The position numbers and the translations under genes are program-made. 64,000 nt of DNA from JADLHS01 sp039806955 (GTDB lineage: Bacteria > Verrucomicrobiota > Verrucomicrobiia > Limisphaerales > JADLHS01). The notes beneath the pieces are model-generated. The model did no database searches and was not told the origin of the DNA. It worked only from the letters and a program-made list of their open reading frames with translations. How positions within the stretch are numbered: position 1 is the stretch's first letter; each line of letters begins with the position of its first letter. The stretch lies in the NCBI GenBank assembly GCA_039806955.1, contig JBDHQI010000019.1, forward strand, positions 1-64,000. Direction: 5' to 3'. This document shows positions 53,259 to 62,506 of the stretch, piece by piece.

Positions 53259-54327
53259 ACACCACACCCTTCACGTCGCGCTGGTGGCAGCCGCTTTGTT
53301 GACGCTCGTCGTCACTGCGGAGGCCGCGCCACTGACGCTGACCAACAGCGAGGGACGCGAATTGAAATTGAACCAATCGCCGGCGCGCCTCGTGGTGGCC
53401 GGACACGGTTCGTTCATGATCGTCCATGCCGCCGCGCTCTTCCCCGAGGCAAAGGAACGCCTCCGCGCCGCCGCAGGCGGACGCCAGTTGCGGGGGGATA
53501 ATTTCGATTTCCTGATCAAAGCGGGGCGCGTCTCGCCCGACCTTGTGCTGCTCGGCCCGGAGGTCGGGCCGGAGCAACTCGCGCCGCTGCGCCCGGACCT
53601 CGTGCTGCTCAAGAGTGTTTCGGTGCGGCTCGGTGACGCGCTCGAAAAGATCCGCCTCCCTTCGTTTTATTTCGATCTCGAGACTCCGGAGCAATACGAG
53701 CGAGAACTGGTCAGCCTGGGAAAAATCCTGGGAGATGCGCAACGGGCCGCGGACCTGGTGGCTTACTATCGTGAACGCCGCAACATCGTCTCCAAGCGGC
53801 TGGCGGACTTGCCACTCGAAAAACGACCGCGCGTCTTGCTGATTCAGGCTTCCGCCAAAGGCGGCACGCTTTCATTCAGCGTGCCGGCGAAGGACTGGAT
53901 GCAAACGCGGCTGGTCGAACTCGCCGGCGGCATTCCCGTCTGGCGGGATGCGCCCACGCGCAGCGGCTGGACGGTGGTCAGCCTCGAACAGGCGGCCGCG
54001 TGGAATCCGGATGTGATTCTCCTGGTGGACTACGGCGAGGGCAGCACCGAAATGGCGGCGCGCATCCGGGGCGATCGCACCTGGCAAAAACTGGACGCGG
54101 TGAAGCACGGCAGAGTCTGGACGTTTCCGCGCGATTTCGTCTCCTGGGATCAACCTGATCCGCGCTGGGCATTGGGTCTGATGTGGGCGGCCAAACGCCT
54201 GCATCCGGAACGGTTCACCGAACTAAACCTTTGGGCGGAGGTGGTGAACTTCTACCAGTGGTATGGCCTGAATGAAGCCGAGGTGACGGCGCAAATCAAA
54301 CCGCGACTGCGTGGCGACTGGCCATGA
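53239..54327 (+). CDS. ABC transporter substrate-binding protein (FecB/MolA-like)
   Basis: 362 residues from ATG 53239. Signal peptide to about residue 29 (VALVAAALLTLVVTAEAAPL). Two-lobed helical-linker binding protein: LTLTNSEGRELKLNQSPARL, SPDLVLLGPEVGPEQLAPLR, SFYFDLETPEQYERELVSLG, and FVSWDQPDPRWALGLMWAAK near the end; the last 'W-P-xPRW-LGL-W' pattern is common in MolA-like proteins. It binds a metal-oxyanion, siderophore or corrinoid in the periplasm. Confidence 0.9.
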   Translation: MSRSHTEHHTLHVALVAAALLTLVVTAEAAPLTLTNSEGRELKLNQSPARLVVAGHGSFMIVHAAALFPEAKERLRAAAGGRQLRGDNFDFLIKAGRVSPDLVLLGPEVGPEQLAPLRPDLVLLKSVSVRLGDALEKIRLPSFYFDLETPEQYERELVSLGKILGDAQRAADLVAYYRERRNIVSKRLADLPLEKRPRVLLIQASAKGGTLSFSVPAKDWMQTRLVELAGGIPVWRDAPTRSGWTVVSLEQAAAWNPDVILLVDYGEGSTEMAARIRGDRTWQKLDAVKHGRVWTFPRDFVSWDQPDPRWALGLMWAAKRLHPERFTELNLWAEVVNFYQWYGLNEAEVTAQIKPRLRGDWP

Positions 54328-54331
54328 ACCC

Positions 54332-55327
54332 ATGACTCGTCCACCCCGGCTCACTTCACCCTGGCTGCTGCCCGCGCTCCTGTTGCCGCTGATCCTCCTG
54401 TCGCTGCTGCTCGGGCGCTATCCGCACCCGCCGGGGATGTCGGTGCGCCTGCTTTGGGAGGATGAACTGGCCCGGGAACTGGTGTGGAGTCTGCGCCTGC
54501 CGCGCGTCTGTGCCGCCGTGCTGCTGGGCATGGCCTTGGGCGCGGGTGGCGCGGTGCTGCAGATGCTCTTTCGCAATCCGCTGGTTGAACCGGGTTTTCT
54601 GGGCGTATCCCAGGGCGCGGCCTTTGGGGCGGCGCTGGCCATTCTCTTCTTCAAAGGCGCGATCATTTTGTTGCCCTTGAGCGCCGGGTTGTTTGCGTTG
54701 GGCGGGTTGGCCTTATCCTACACGCTCGCGCGACATCTCAAATTCGGCGGTTGGATCATGCGACTGGTTCTCGCGGGCATCGTGGTTTCCGCGCTCTTTT
54801 CGTCCGGTCTGGGCTTGCTCAAAAGCATGGCCGATCCGCAGCGCGAATTGCCGGAGCTGACCTTCTGGCTGCTCGGCGGCCTGTGGGGTGTTTCGTGGGA
54901 CGATGTGCAACGCATGGTGGCCATTGTCGTTCCCGCCTTGATCGTCATCAGTTTGATGCGCTGGCGCATTTCGATACTCGCGTTGGAGGAAGCCACGGCG
55001 TTTTCGCTGGGCGTAGCCGCGGGGCGGGAGCGCGCCCTGTTGGTGGTGGCGGCAGTAGCCGCCACAGCCGCGGTCGTTTCGGTGGCCGGCATGGTGGGAT
55101 GGATTGGATTGCTCGTGCCGCACATTGCCCGGCGTCTGTTGAGAGCAGATTCCCGCTCGTCGCTGCCGGGTGCGATGTGGTTGGGGGGCATCTTTGCCTT
55201 GGGCTGTGATGATGTCGCCCGCACCTTGACTCCCGGAGAAATCCCGCTCGGCATCCTCACCTCGTTGATCGGGGCGGTTGGATTTGCCGTGATTCTGATG
55301 CGCGGAAAAGGGTCAGCCCGCGAATGA
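54332..55327 (+). CDS. FecCD/MolB-type ABC transporter permease
   Basis: 331 residues from ATG 54332, which lies 4 nt after the binding-protein stop (GTG 54311 is alternative). About ten spans in the BtuC/FecCD fold: RLPRVCAAVLLGMALGAGGA, VLQMLFRNPLVEPGFLGVSQ, and in the second half AATAAVVSVAGMVGWIGLLV, PHIARRLLRADSRSSLPGA, TLTPGEIPLGILTSLIGAVG. The 'GRNPLVxPxxLGVSxGA' word is diagnostic. Overlaps the ATPase gene by 4 nt. Confidence 0.93.
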   Translation: MTRPPRLTSPWLLPALLLPLILLSLLLGRYPHPPGMSVRLLWEDELARELVWSLRLPRVCAAVLLGMALGAGGAVLQMLFRNPLVEPGFLGVSQGAAFGAALAILFFKGAIILLPLSAGLFALGGLALSYTLARHLKFGGWIMRLVLAGIVVSALFSSGLGLLKSMADPQRELPELTFWLLGGLWGVSWDDVQRMVAIVVPALIVISLMRWRISILALEEATAFSLGVAAGRERALLVVAAVAATAAVVSVAGMVGWIGLLVPHIARRLLRADSRSSLPGAMWLGGIFALGCDDVARTLTPGEIPLGILTSLIGAVGFAVILMRGKGSARE

Positions 55328-56100
55328 CAGCCACCCCGTCCATTCTGCGTCTGGAGCGTGTTGTCTTCGGTTACACGGAGGACGAAACCGTGTTGCGCGG
55401 CATTTCGTTGTCCATCCCCACGGGCGCGCTGACGGCGATTCTCGGCCCGAATGGTGGCGGTAAAACCACATTGCTGCACCTGCTGCTCGGCTGGTTGCGG
55501 CCGCGCACCGGCACGTTGCAACTCCAGGACCGCCCGCTCGACGCTTTCAGCCATCGAGAACGCAGTCGTCTCATCGGGTTGGTCCCGCAGAGCGAACACA
55601 TTCCATTTGAGTTCACCTTGCTGGACTATGTCCTGCTCGGGCGCGCGCCCCATCTCGGTCCGTTGGAAATGCCGGGAGCTTCGGATCTGGCGGCGGCGCG
55701 GCAGGCCATCCAGCGCGTCGGGTTGAATGAATTGATCTCGCGTCCGCTGACGCACATGAGCGGCGGCGAACGCCAACTGGCGACGATCGCCCGCGCGTTG
55801 GCGCAACAACCTGCCGTGCTCCTGCTGGACGAACCCACCTCGCATCTCGACCTCGCCAATCGCCGCCGCGTGCGCAACGTGTTGCGTCAACTCGTCAGCG
55901 ATGGCATCACCGTGATCTGCACCACGCATGATCCGGCATTGGCGGCGGGAATGGCCGATGCCATCGTCTTGATGCGCGCCGGCGAGGTGGTCGCCGCCGG
56001 CCCGACTGAAACCACCTTGACCTCGGAAAAACTCAGCGCGACTTATGGCCTGCCGGTTGCCGCCCGCCGCGTTGACAACGAATGGCTGATCACTTCATGA
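55324..56100 (+). CDS. ABC transporter ATP-binding protein (FecE/MolC-like)
   Basis: 258 residues. Walker A GPNGGGKT (41-48), Q-loop LVPQSEHIPFEF, signature MSGGERQLATIARAL, Walker B AVLLLDEPTSHLD, H-loop ICTTHDPALAAGM. Energises the preceding permease. It begins inside the permease stop (ATGA) and overlaps the next frame. Confidence 0.95.
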   Translation: MTATPSILRLERVVFGYTEDETVLRGISLSIPTGALTAILGPNGGGKTTLLHLLLGWLRPRTGTLQLQDRPLDAFSHRERSRLIGLVPQSEHIPFEFTLLDYVLLGRAPHLGPLEMPGASDLAAARQAIQRVGLNELISRPLTHMSGGERQLATIARALAQQPAVLLLDEPTSHLDLANRRRVRNVLRQLVSDGITVICTTHDPALAAGMADAIVLMRAGEVVAAGPTETTLTSEKLSATYGLPVAARRVDNEWLITS

Positions 56101-57011
56101 ACTGCAACTCTACCACTGACTGGCTCGCCCATTGGGAGTCCCTGGTCCGACAAAGGGACGCCGGCGAGCACATCACCGCGCTCGTTGCCGACACTGACGA
56201 CGAGTGGCGAACCCGCGCCGCAGACTATGCCCGGCACGCCCCACTCCGAAACGAAGGTCGCCGGGTGGCCCAAGCGGTTCTGGCTTCGGCCTGTCAGGTG
56301 GTGGCCCACGCGACCGTGCTCGATATTGGAGCGGGAACGGGAATCTGGAGCGTGCCACTGGCCAATTGGGCCGCACGGGTCACGGCCTTGGAACCCTCCC
56401 CGGCCATGCGCGCGCAATTGGAAAAAGCGGTGGCGGCGGCCGGCGTTGGCGACCGCGTAACGATTGACCCGCGGGCCTGGCCCGGCATTGAAATTCCGAA
56501 GCACGACGTGGCACTATGCGCCCACGTACTCTACGGAATCGCCGACTTTCGCGGCTGGATTGAGGCCATGACTGCAAGCGCCCGCGAGCTGTGCGTGTTG
56601 TTGCTTCGTGCGCCCGCCGCCGATGATTTCCTGAACGAGGCGCGACGCCTGATTGAGAAAACCCAAGCGGCCAGGCCGGACGCCTTTCTGGCTGCGAACG
56701 CGCTGTGGCAAATGGACCTTCGTCCGCACATCCTGATGGAATCCATCGCCGCGCCTTACTCGGGAACCTACCCTGACCCGGCGGCGGCCCTGGTTGGCCT
56801 GAAGCAAATCCTTCATTTGCAAGCCGAGTCGCGTTATGACCAATGCTTGACGGAACTGCTGGAGCGGCGGCTGGATCGAACTCCTGAAGGCTTGCGACTA
56901 CCGCCCCGACCACCCACCGCCATTCTGATGTGGCAACCGCCGGGCCACACTCGCACGCTGCTTGAACTACTGGCAGCGCTCACAACGAAATTCTCAACGG
57001 AACGCCCGTGA
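56082..57011 (+). CDS. class I SAM-dependent methyltransferase
   Basis: 309 residues from ATG 56082 (ATG 56097, overlapping the ATPase stop as ATGA, is also possible). SAM-binding motif I VLDIGAGTGIWSVPLA, acidic motif II VTALEPSPAMRAQLEK, motif III/IV HDVALCAHVLYGI. The C-terminal half is helical and ends PTAILMWQPPGHTRTLLELL. It is the last gene of the uptake locus; a role in modifying the imported ligand or its carrier is possible. The substrate is unknown. Confidence 0.85.
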   Translation: MADHFMNCNSTTDWLAHWESLVRQRDAGEHITALVADTDDEWRTRAADYARHAPLRNEGRRVAQAVLASACQVVAHATVLDIGAGTGIWSVPLANWAARVTALEPSPAMRAQLEKAVAAAGVGDRVTIDPRAWPGIEIPKHDVALCAHVLYGIADFRGWIEAMTASARELCVLLLRAPAADDFLNEARRLIEKTQAARPDAFLAANALWQMDLRPHILMESIAAPYSGTYPDPAAALVGLKQILHLQAESRYDQCLTELLERRLDRTPEGLRLPPRPPTAILMWQPPGHTRTLLELLAALTTKFSTERP

Positions 57012-57116
57012 GATTGCGGAGGTGATTCAGTGGGGGAAAGCTTTGATTGAAGTCAGGAGGAGGAATTGACTAGACTGCGGCTGCTTACCAGCTTCACTGG
57101 TATCGGTTAAATTTAC

Positions 57117-57884
57117 ATGGAGCATTCAATGGACAAACATGAATTGAAAAACAAAGTGGCATTGATTGGTGGCGGCGCCAAAAACCTGGGTGGGCTGATC
57201 AGTCGCACTTTTGCGCAGGAAGGCGCCCGGATTTGTGTGCATTACCACGGTGAGGCGACCAAAGCCGAGGCCGACAAAGTGGTGGCGGAGATCAAGACAG
57301 GAGGCGGCGAAGCTTTTGCGGTAGCCGCGGATTTCACCAAGCCGACCGAAGTGGCGGGAATTTTCACTGCCGTCAAACAAAAATTCGGCGGAATTGATAT
57401 CGCCGTGAACACGGTGGGCAAGGTGCTGCGCAAGCCGATCATCGAAACCACCGAAGCGGAATACGACAGCATGATGGCCATTAACGCCAAGGCCGCTTAT
57501 TTCTTCATCAAGGAAGCCGGACTGCATTTGAACGAGGGCGGCAAAATCATCACCATCGTCACCTCGCTGCTGGCCGCTTTCACTGATGGTTATTCGACCT
57601 ATGCGGGCGGCAAGGCGCCGGTGGAACACTTCACCCGCGCGGCGGCCAAAGAATTCGCCAAACGCGGCATTTCCGTCACGGCGGTTGGTCCCGGCCCAAT
57701 GGATACTCCTTTCTTTTACGGTCAGGAAACGCCTGAACGCGTGGCGTACCACAAATCACAATCGCTCAATGGCGATTTGACCAAGATCGAAGACATCGCC
57801 CCCATCGTGAAATTTTTAGCGACGGAAGGCTGGTGGATTACCGGTCAAACCATCTTCGCCAACGGCGGCTACACCACGCGTTGA
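57117..57884 (+). CDS. SDR-family oxidoreductase
   Basis: 255 residues (ATG 57117; ATG 57129 also possible). NAD(P)-binding ALIGGGAKNLGGLISRTFAQ (TGxxxGxG variant, GGGAKNLGG), AVNTVGK for NNAG, catalytic Ser in IVTSLLAAF and Tyr/Lys in YSTYAGGKAPVEH. Ends FLATEGWWITGQTIFANGGYTTR. It oxidises or reduces a small alcohol or carbonyl; the substrate is unknown. It is convergent with xylA. Confidence 0.92.
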   Translation: MEHSMDKHELKNKVALIGGGAKNLGGLISRTFAQEGARICVHYHGEATKAEADKVVAEIKTGGGEAFAVAADFTKPTEVAGIFTAVKQKFGGIDIAVNTVGKVLRKPIIETTEAEYDSMMAINAKAAYFFIKEAGLHLNEGGKIITIVTSLLAAFTDGYSTYAGGKAPVEHFTRAAAKEFAKRGISVTAVGPGPMDTPFFYGQETPERVAYHKSQSLNGDLTKIEDIAPIVKFLATEGWWITGQTIFANGGYTTR

Positions 57885-58002
57885 TCCCTTGGAGTTTCGG
57901 GTTGAGAAACACCAAACCAGAACGGTGATTTCTCGTTGCTGGCATTTGGGGGGATTGCCGCAACCCCAAGGCAACGAACTTCAAACCGCCTGGCCACAAC
58001 GC

Positions 58003-58027
58003 GCGCGCAACCCAACGGCGTGCGCGC
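58003..58027. terminator. GC-rich hairpin between SDR and xylA
   Basis: GCGCGCA (58003-58009) and TGCGCGC (58021-58027) pair over 7 GC-rich bp; TTTCGTT follows on the plus strand, so it may end the SDR transcript. On the other strand there is no T run. Confidence 0.5.
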
Positions 58028-58033
58028 TTTCGT

Positions 58034-59347
58034 TCAGATGAACTCGTTGATCAAGTTTTCCAGATACTCCTGGCGGCCGCTGGCATTGGCTGTGATCTCG
58101 CCTTTTTCGAGCATGTACGCCTCCAGCTCCTTGAATCCGACTTTGCCCTTTTCGATCTTGGCGCCGATGCCCGAGTCCCATGAGGCGTAACGCTGCCGCA
58201 CAAATTTGTCCAAGCGTCCATCCTGACGAATCGCCACGGCGATTTTGAGACCGCGCGCAAAAGCGTCCATGCCGCCGATATGCGCGTGAAACAAATCCAC
58301 CGGCTCAAAACTCTCGCGCCGCACTTTCGCATCAAAGTTGACCCCGCCGGTTTTAAAGCCGCCATACTTCAGCACGCTCAACATTGTGTACGTGGTGAGG
58401 TAAATGCTGGTCGGGAACTGATCGGTGTCCCAGCCGAGCAATTCATCGCCCGTATTTGCGTCAATGGACCCCAGCGCGCCCGCCGCGCCAGCGACTTCCA
58501 ATTCGTGCTGCATGGTGTGCCCGGCCAGCGTGGCGTGATTGGTTTCCACGTTCAGTTTGAAATACGGCAACAATCCGTAGGCGCGCAGAAAATTCAAACA
58601 CGCCGCCGCATCTGAATCGTATTGATGCTTGGTCGGCTCTTTCGGTTTGGGTTCGATGTAAAATTGCCCCTTGAAGCCGATCTGCTTTTTATAGTCCACC
58701 GCGAGGTGCAGCAATCTAGCCATGTGATCCTGCTCGCGTTTGAGGTCCGTGTTGAGCAACGTCATGTAGCCTTCGCGCCCACCCCAAAAAGTGTAACCGC
58801 CGCCCTTCAGTTCATGTGTGATCTCCAGCGCCTTCTTGATCTGTGCTGCCGCGAACGCAAAAGCGTCTGCGTTACAACTCGTGCCGGCTCCGTGCATGAA
58901 GCGTGGATTGGAAAATAGATTAGCCGTTCCCCACAGTAACTTGATCCCGGTCCGCTTCTGTTCGGCCTTCAGCACCCGGACCACGGCATCCAGATTTTTG
59001 TTGCTCGCGCGCAAACTGTCGCCTTCCGGCGCCAGATCGCGGTCGTGAAAGCAATAAAACGGCGCGCCGAGTTTTTCCAAAAATTCAAACGCCACGCGCG
59101 CGCGATTTTCGGCATTGGCGACTGAATTGGAGCCGTCATCCCAGGGGCGCTGCATGGTGCCGACCCCGAAGGGATCGCTGCCCGTGCCCCGGAACGTGTG
59201 CCAATACGCCACGGCAAAGCGCAAGTGCTCGCGCATCGTTTTGCCGCCCACCACCGCATCGGCATTGTAGTGCTTGAACGCGAGCGGATTCTTGGACTTC
59301 GGACCTTCGTATTTGATCTTTGGAATTTTCGGAAATGCTGCGGGCAT
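58034..59347 (-). CDS. xylA: xylose isomerase
   Basis: 437 residues from the ATG at 59345-59347 (complement). Converts xylose to xylulose; also acts on glucose. Catalytic His in FYCFHDRDLAPEG, metal residues in YFIEPKPKEPTKH as FYIEPKPKEPTKHQYDSD, and LNVETNHATLAGHTMQHELE, IDANTGDELLGWDTDQFP, KVRRESFEPVDLFHAHIGGM. Class II enzyme length. A GGAGG lies about 20 nt upstream, too far for a good site. No xylulokinase gene is adjacent. Confidence 0.96.
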   Translation of the reverse strand: MPAAFPKIPKIKYEGPKSKNPLAFKHYNADAVVGGKTMREHLRFAVAYWHTFRGTGSDPFGVGTMQRPWDDGSNSVANAENRARVAFEFLEKLGAPFYCFHDRDLAPEGDSLRASNKNLDAVVRVLKAEQKRTGIKLLWGTANLFSNPRFMHGAGTSCNADAFAFAAAQIKKALEITHELKGGGYTFWGGREGYMTLLNTDLKREQDHMARLLHLAVDYKKQIGFKGQFYIEPKPKEPTKHQYDSDAAACLNFLRAYGLLPYFKLNVETNHATLAGHTMQHELEVAGAAGALGSIDANTGDELLGWDTDQFPTSIYLTTYTMLSVLKYGGFKTGGVNFDAKVRRESFEPVDLFHAHIGGMDAFARGLKIAVAIRQDGRLDKFVRQRYASWDSGIGAKIEKGKVGFKELEAYMLEKGEITANASGRQEYLENLINEFI

Positions 59348-59553
59348 GATGTTGTTATTCGTTATCACCAACCTCCTGAAGCGGCCCACGCAAACCAGGG
59401 CGCGGCAGCCCGGCTTCAGGTCAATCTGGTGACAAGGATGCCGGGCCGGATTCGCTTTGGCAATCTTTCCGTGCAACGGGACGGCGCGCAATGGAGTCTG
59501 GAGTTGCGCTGGGCTGGTAATTCTGCCAACACTATGTCGTCGGAAGCGTGGCC

Positions 59554-59629
59554 GGGGTCTTAGCTCAGTTGGTAGAGCGTCTCGTTCGCAATGAGAAGGT
59601 CAGGGGTTCGAACCCCCTAGACTCCACCA
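59554..59629 (+). tRNA. tRNA-Ala (anticodon CGC)
   Basis: 76 nt including an encoded CCA. Acceptor GGGGTCT pairs with AGACTCC, giving the G3-U70 wobble that is the alanine identity element. D arm TAGCTCAGTTGGTAGAGC, anticodon stem TCTCG/TGAGA with loop TTCGCAA (anticodon CGC, read GCG codons), T arm with GGGGTTCGAACCCC. Discriminator A, then CCA. Confidence 0.96.
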
Positions 59630-59675
59630 GCCCCTCCCCGAGGACCTGCCCAGTTACACAAAACGTATCAACCTT

Positions 59676-60140
59676 ATGCCCCGCCCGACCTCGCTGGTAA
59701 AAATAATGATCGGGGTGGGTCTCGCCAGCGTGCTGCTCTACTTTGTCGGCTTTTCCTGGATTGAACATAATCGCTATAAAAAGGGACCTTGGGAATTTAC
59801 CTTTCTCGAAACCAACCAGACCCCGGCGCTGCAAATCACTCAACCTGCCCTGGGACTGAGCAACGTAACCCTTGTCTTTTTCGACGCACCTGCGCCCGCC
59901 AACCTGCCGCAAACGGTTCGCTTCCAGTTGGGAGAAAAGCCGCCTTTCGAGCTTCCATTTGGGCGTTGCGTATTCCTTGATACCTTGTTCCTGCCGGGCA
60001 CCGTCGTGGTGAACGTGTTTGGGCACGAAATTCAGGCGTTGCCGCGCACGCTGACCATTGACCGCATTGAGCGGCCCTGGAAATCCGGGGAGAAAATTCT
60101 TTTGACCAACGGCGCCTCCGCTACATTGTCCCCTGAGTGA
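59676..60140 (+). CDS. small membrane-anchored protein, unknown
   Basis: 154 residues. One N-terminal membrane segment (SLVKIMIGVGLASVLLYFVG) and a beta-rich outer part (FEFTFLE-like GPWEFTFLETNQTPALQI, PPFELPFGRCVFLDTLFLPG, HEIQALPRTLTIDRI). It resembles no named family that I recognise. The start lies 46 bp after the tRNA. Its stop is 3 nt before pabA/trpG, so the two may be cotranscribed. Confidence 0.75.
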   Translation: MPRPTSLVKIMIGVGLASVLLYFVGFSWIEHNRYKKGPWEFTFLETNQTPALQITQPALGLSNVTLVFFDAPAPANLPQTVRFQLGEKPPFELPFGRCVFLDTLFLPGTVVVNVFGHEIQALPRTLTIDRIERPWKSGEKILLTNGASATLSPE

Positions 60141-60143
60141 GAT

Positions 60144-60710
60144 ATGTTGCTGGTCATTGATAACTACGACTCGTTCACCTACAACATCGTGCAATACCTC
60201 GGCACGATGGCGGTGGACTTGCAAATCGTCCGCAACGACCAGATCACCGTGACACAAGCGCGGAAACTGCAGCCGGAGCGCCTGCTCATTTCCCCCGGCC
60301 CCTGTACGCCACAGGAAGCGGGCGTTTCCAATGAAATTCTGCGCGCCTTGGGGCCAACCATTCCCACGCTCGGAGTCTGTCTTGGACATCAATGTATCGG
60401 CCATGTCTTTGGGGCCAACGTCGTGGTCAACCATCAGATGATGCACGGCAAAACTTCGCTCATTCAACACAACGGAAAGGAATTGTTCGCCGGAATGCCC
60501 AATCCCTTCCCGGCCACACGATATCACTCTCTGATCATCGAGCGCGCTTCCCTGCCCGCTTGTCTGGAAGTCACGGCGGAAACCGACGCCGGTGAAATCA
60601 TGGGGGTACGCCACAAGGAATTTCCCATCTGGGGCGTGCAGTTTCATCCCGAAAGCATCCTCACCGAAAACGGTGCCGATATTTTTCGTAATTTCCTGAA
60701 ACTGAAATAA
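60144..60710 (+). CDS. pabA: anthranilate/aminodeoxychorismate synthase glutamine amidotransferase
   Basis: 188 residues. Class I glutamine amidotransferase. Catalytic Cys79 in LGVCLGHQCIGHVFG; His and Glu in VQFHPESILTE; MLLVIDNYDSFTYNIVQYLG at the start and SPGPCTPQEAG (oxyanion loop). It provides ammonia to the PabB or TrpE subunit, which are not in the window, so pabA and trpG cannot be told apart; many bacteria use one protein for both. Confidence 0.92.
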   Translation: MLLVIDNYDSFTYNIVQYLGTMAVDLQIVRNDQITVTQARKLQPERLLISPGPCTPQEAGVSNEILRALGPTIPTLGVCLGHQCIGHVFGANVVVNHQMMHGKTSLIQHNGKELFAGMPNPFPATRYHSLIIERASLPACLEVTAETDAGEIMGVRHKEFPIWGVQFHPESILTENGADIFRNFLKLK

Positions 60711-60813
60711 GCGATCCGGCGTGGATGGCTTCCACCTCCGTTCGGAGGGAAATAAACCGATCCGCCATAGCAACCGGGGCGCTTGACCGGATGCTTCGCT
60801 CTACCCTACGTTC

Positions 60814-62439
60814 GTGGTCATGTCGCCGCGCAAAATTGGATTGGCCATTTTCGGAATCGTCACACTAATCGGATTGAATTCCCCGGGCGCACCCCGGCCG
60901 AACATTCTGCTGATCCTGACGGATGACATGGGCTTTTCCGATCTCGGTTGTTATGGCAGCGAGATTGCCACGCCAAACCTGGATCGGCTGGCAGCCGAGG
61001 GACTGCGCTTCACTCAATTTTACAATACCGCTCGCTGCTGGTCGTCACGCGGTTGCCTGATGACCGGCTATTACGCGCAGGCCATTCGGCGGGACACACT
61101 GCCGGACATTCCCAGCGGCGGCAACGGCAAACGCCCCCGTTGGGCGCCCTTGGTCAGCAAATTTCTGCAAGCCGCCGGGTATCGCTGTTATCATTCCGGC
61201 AAATGGCACATTGACGGAGACCCACGACAAAACGGTTTTCATCACAGCTACGAAGTGCGGAATGAGAATAACAACTTTCGGCCCGGCGCCGACAGGGCAG
61301 ACGGTCGCCCGGTGCCGCCGCCGGAGAACTATTATTCCGCCACCGCGTTTGCGGATCACGCCATCAAATGCCTGAAAGAACACGCGGCCAATTACGCGAA
61401 CCAACCTTTCTTTGCCTACCTGTGCTTCATCACGCCGCATTTTCCGTTGCAAGCGCCCGCCGCCGATATTGCGAAATATGCGCACACTTACGACGCCGGT
61501 TGGAACGTGATGGCGCAACGGCGCTACGAGCGGATGACGACTCTGGGGCTGGTGCATCACGCCCTGCCGCCAATGCAGCGCGACGTCGGACCGCCGTATT
61601 ATTTTCCCGAAGCGTTGCGGCAACTGGGCGACGGAGAAATCAATCGGCCGTTTCCGTGGAGTGAGCTGACGCCGGTTCAGCAAAAATTTCAGGCTGCCAA
61701 AATGTCGGTTCATGCCGCGATGGTGGATCGGATTGATCAGGAGATCGGACGGGTGCTGGAGCAACTTCAAGCCATGGGCGCTTACGAAAACACGTTGATT
61801 CTCTTCGCCTCCGACAACGGCGCGAGTGCGGAAATCATGGTGCGCGGCGACGGTCATGATCCCGCCGCGCCGCCGGGTTCAGCTCAATCCTTCCTTTGCC
61901 TGGGACCGGGCTGGTCGAGCGCCTGCAACACGCCGTTTCGTCTGCACAAAACCTGGGTGCATGAAGGCGGGATCGCCGCCCCGTTGATTGCGCATTGGCC
62001 GGCAGGTTTCAACGCACGCGGCGAATTGCGCACTACTCCCGCCCACTTCATTGACGTGGTGCCGACCTTGCTGGAAGTCGCGCAAACCGAAAAACCAAAA
62101 ATAATTCAAAACCTCCCGGTCCCGCCCGCTCCCGGAAAAAGTTTGGTCAGCGTGTTTGCCAAAGACGGCAGCGTCACGCATGACCAGCTTTGGTGGTTGC
62201 ACGAGGATAATCGCGCGATCCGCGTCGGCGATTGGAAACTCGTCTCCACCAAAGGCCCGTGGGAATTGTATGATCTCACCACGGATCGCGGTGAATCGCA
62301 TAACCTGGCGGGGCGGCATCCCGAAAAAGTGAAGGAGTTGGCGACGCTTTGGCAGGCACAGACAGCGCAGATTCGGGAGCTGGCCCTGACCGATTTAGCA
62401 CCGCCAGCAGAAAGCGTGACGCCCAAGAGTTCAAAGTAA
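60814..62439 (+). CDS. secreted sulfatase (formylglycine type)
   Basis: 541 residues from GTG 60814 (ATG 60820 possible). N-terminal signal (AIFGIVTLIGLNSPGAPR). Alkaline-phosphatase-like fold: NILLILTDDMGFSDLGCYG (metal Asp pair), active-site Cys75 in CWSSRGCLMTG (C-x-S-x-R, converted to formylglycine), GYRCYHSGKWHID, TLILFASDNGASAEIM. It removes sulfate from a sulfated glycan or other ester. The maturase gene is not in the window. Confidence 0.92.
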   Translation: MVMSPRKIGLAIFGIVTLIGLNSPGAPRPNILLILTDDMGFSDLGCYGSEIATPNLDRLAAEGLRFTQFYNTARCWSSRGCLMTGYYAQAIRRDTLPDIPSGGNGKRPRWAPLVSKFLQAAGYRCYHSGKWHIDGDPRQNGFHHSYEVRNENNNFRPGADRADGRPVPPPENYYSATAFADHAIKCLKEHAANYANQPFFAYLCFITPHFPLQAPAADIAKYAHTYDAGWNVMAQRRYERMTTLGLVHHALPPMQRDVGPPYYFPEALRQLGDGEINRPFPWSELTPVQQKFQAAKMSVHAAMVDRIDQEIGRVLEQLQAMGAYENTLILFASDNGASAEIMVRGDGHDPAAPPGSAQSFLCLGPGWSSACNTPFRLHKTWVHEGGIAAPLIAHWPAGFNARGELRTTPAHFIDVVPTLLEVAQTEKPKIIQNLPVPPAPGKSLVSVFAKDGSVTHDQLWWLHEDNRAIRVGDWKLVSTKGPWELYDLTTDRGESHNLAGRHPEKVKELATLWQAQTAQIRELALTDLAPPAESVTPKSSK

Positions 62440-62440
62440 A

Positions 62441-62506
62441 TTAGTGTCTGGCCGGAAGCGCGTGTTTTTTGCGCTGCAATCAGGCGCGTTTCCGGCCAGG
62501 CACTAA
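62441..62506. repeat. long intergenic palindrome with REP-like arms
   Basis: TTAGTGTCTGGCCGGAAGCGC at 62441 is nearly the reverse complement of GCGCGTTTCCGGCCAGGCACTAA at 62484-62506 (two mismatches). The loop holds a run of six T at 62465-62470. It lies 2 bp after the sulfatase stop and could act as a terminator or be a dispersed palindrome. The rest of the gap to secA (62507-62679) has no gene. Confidence 0.7.
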
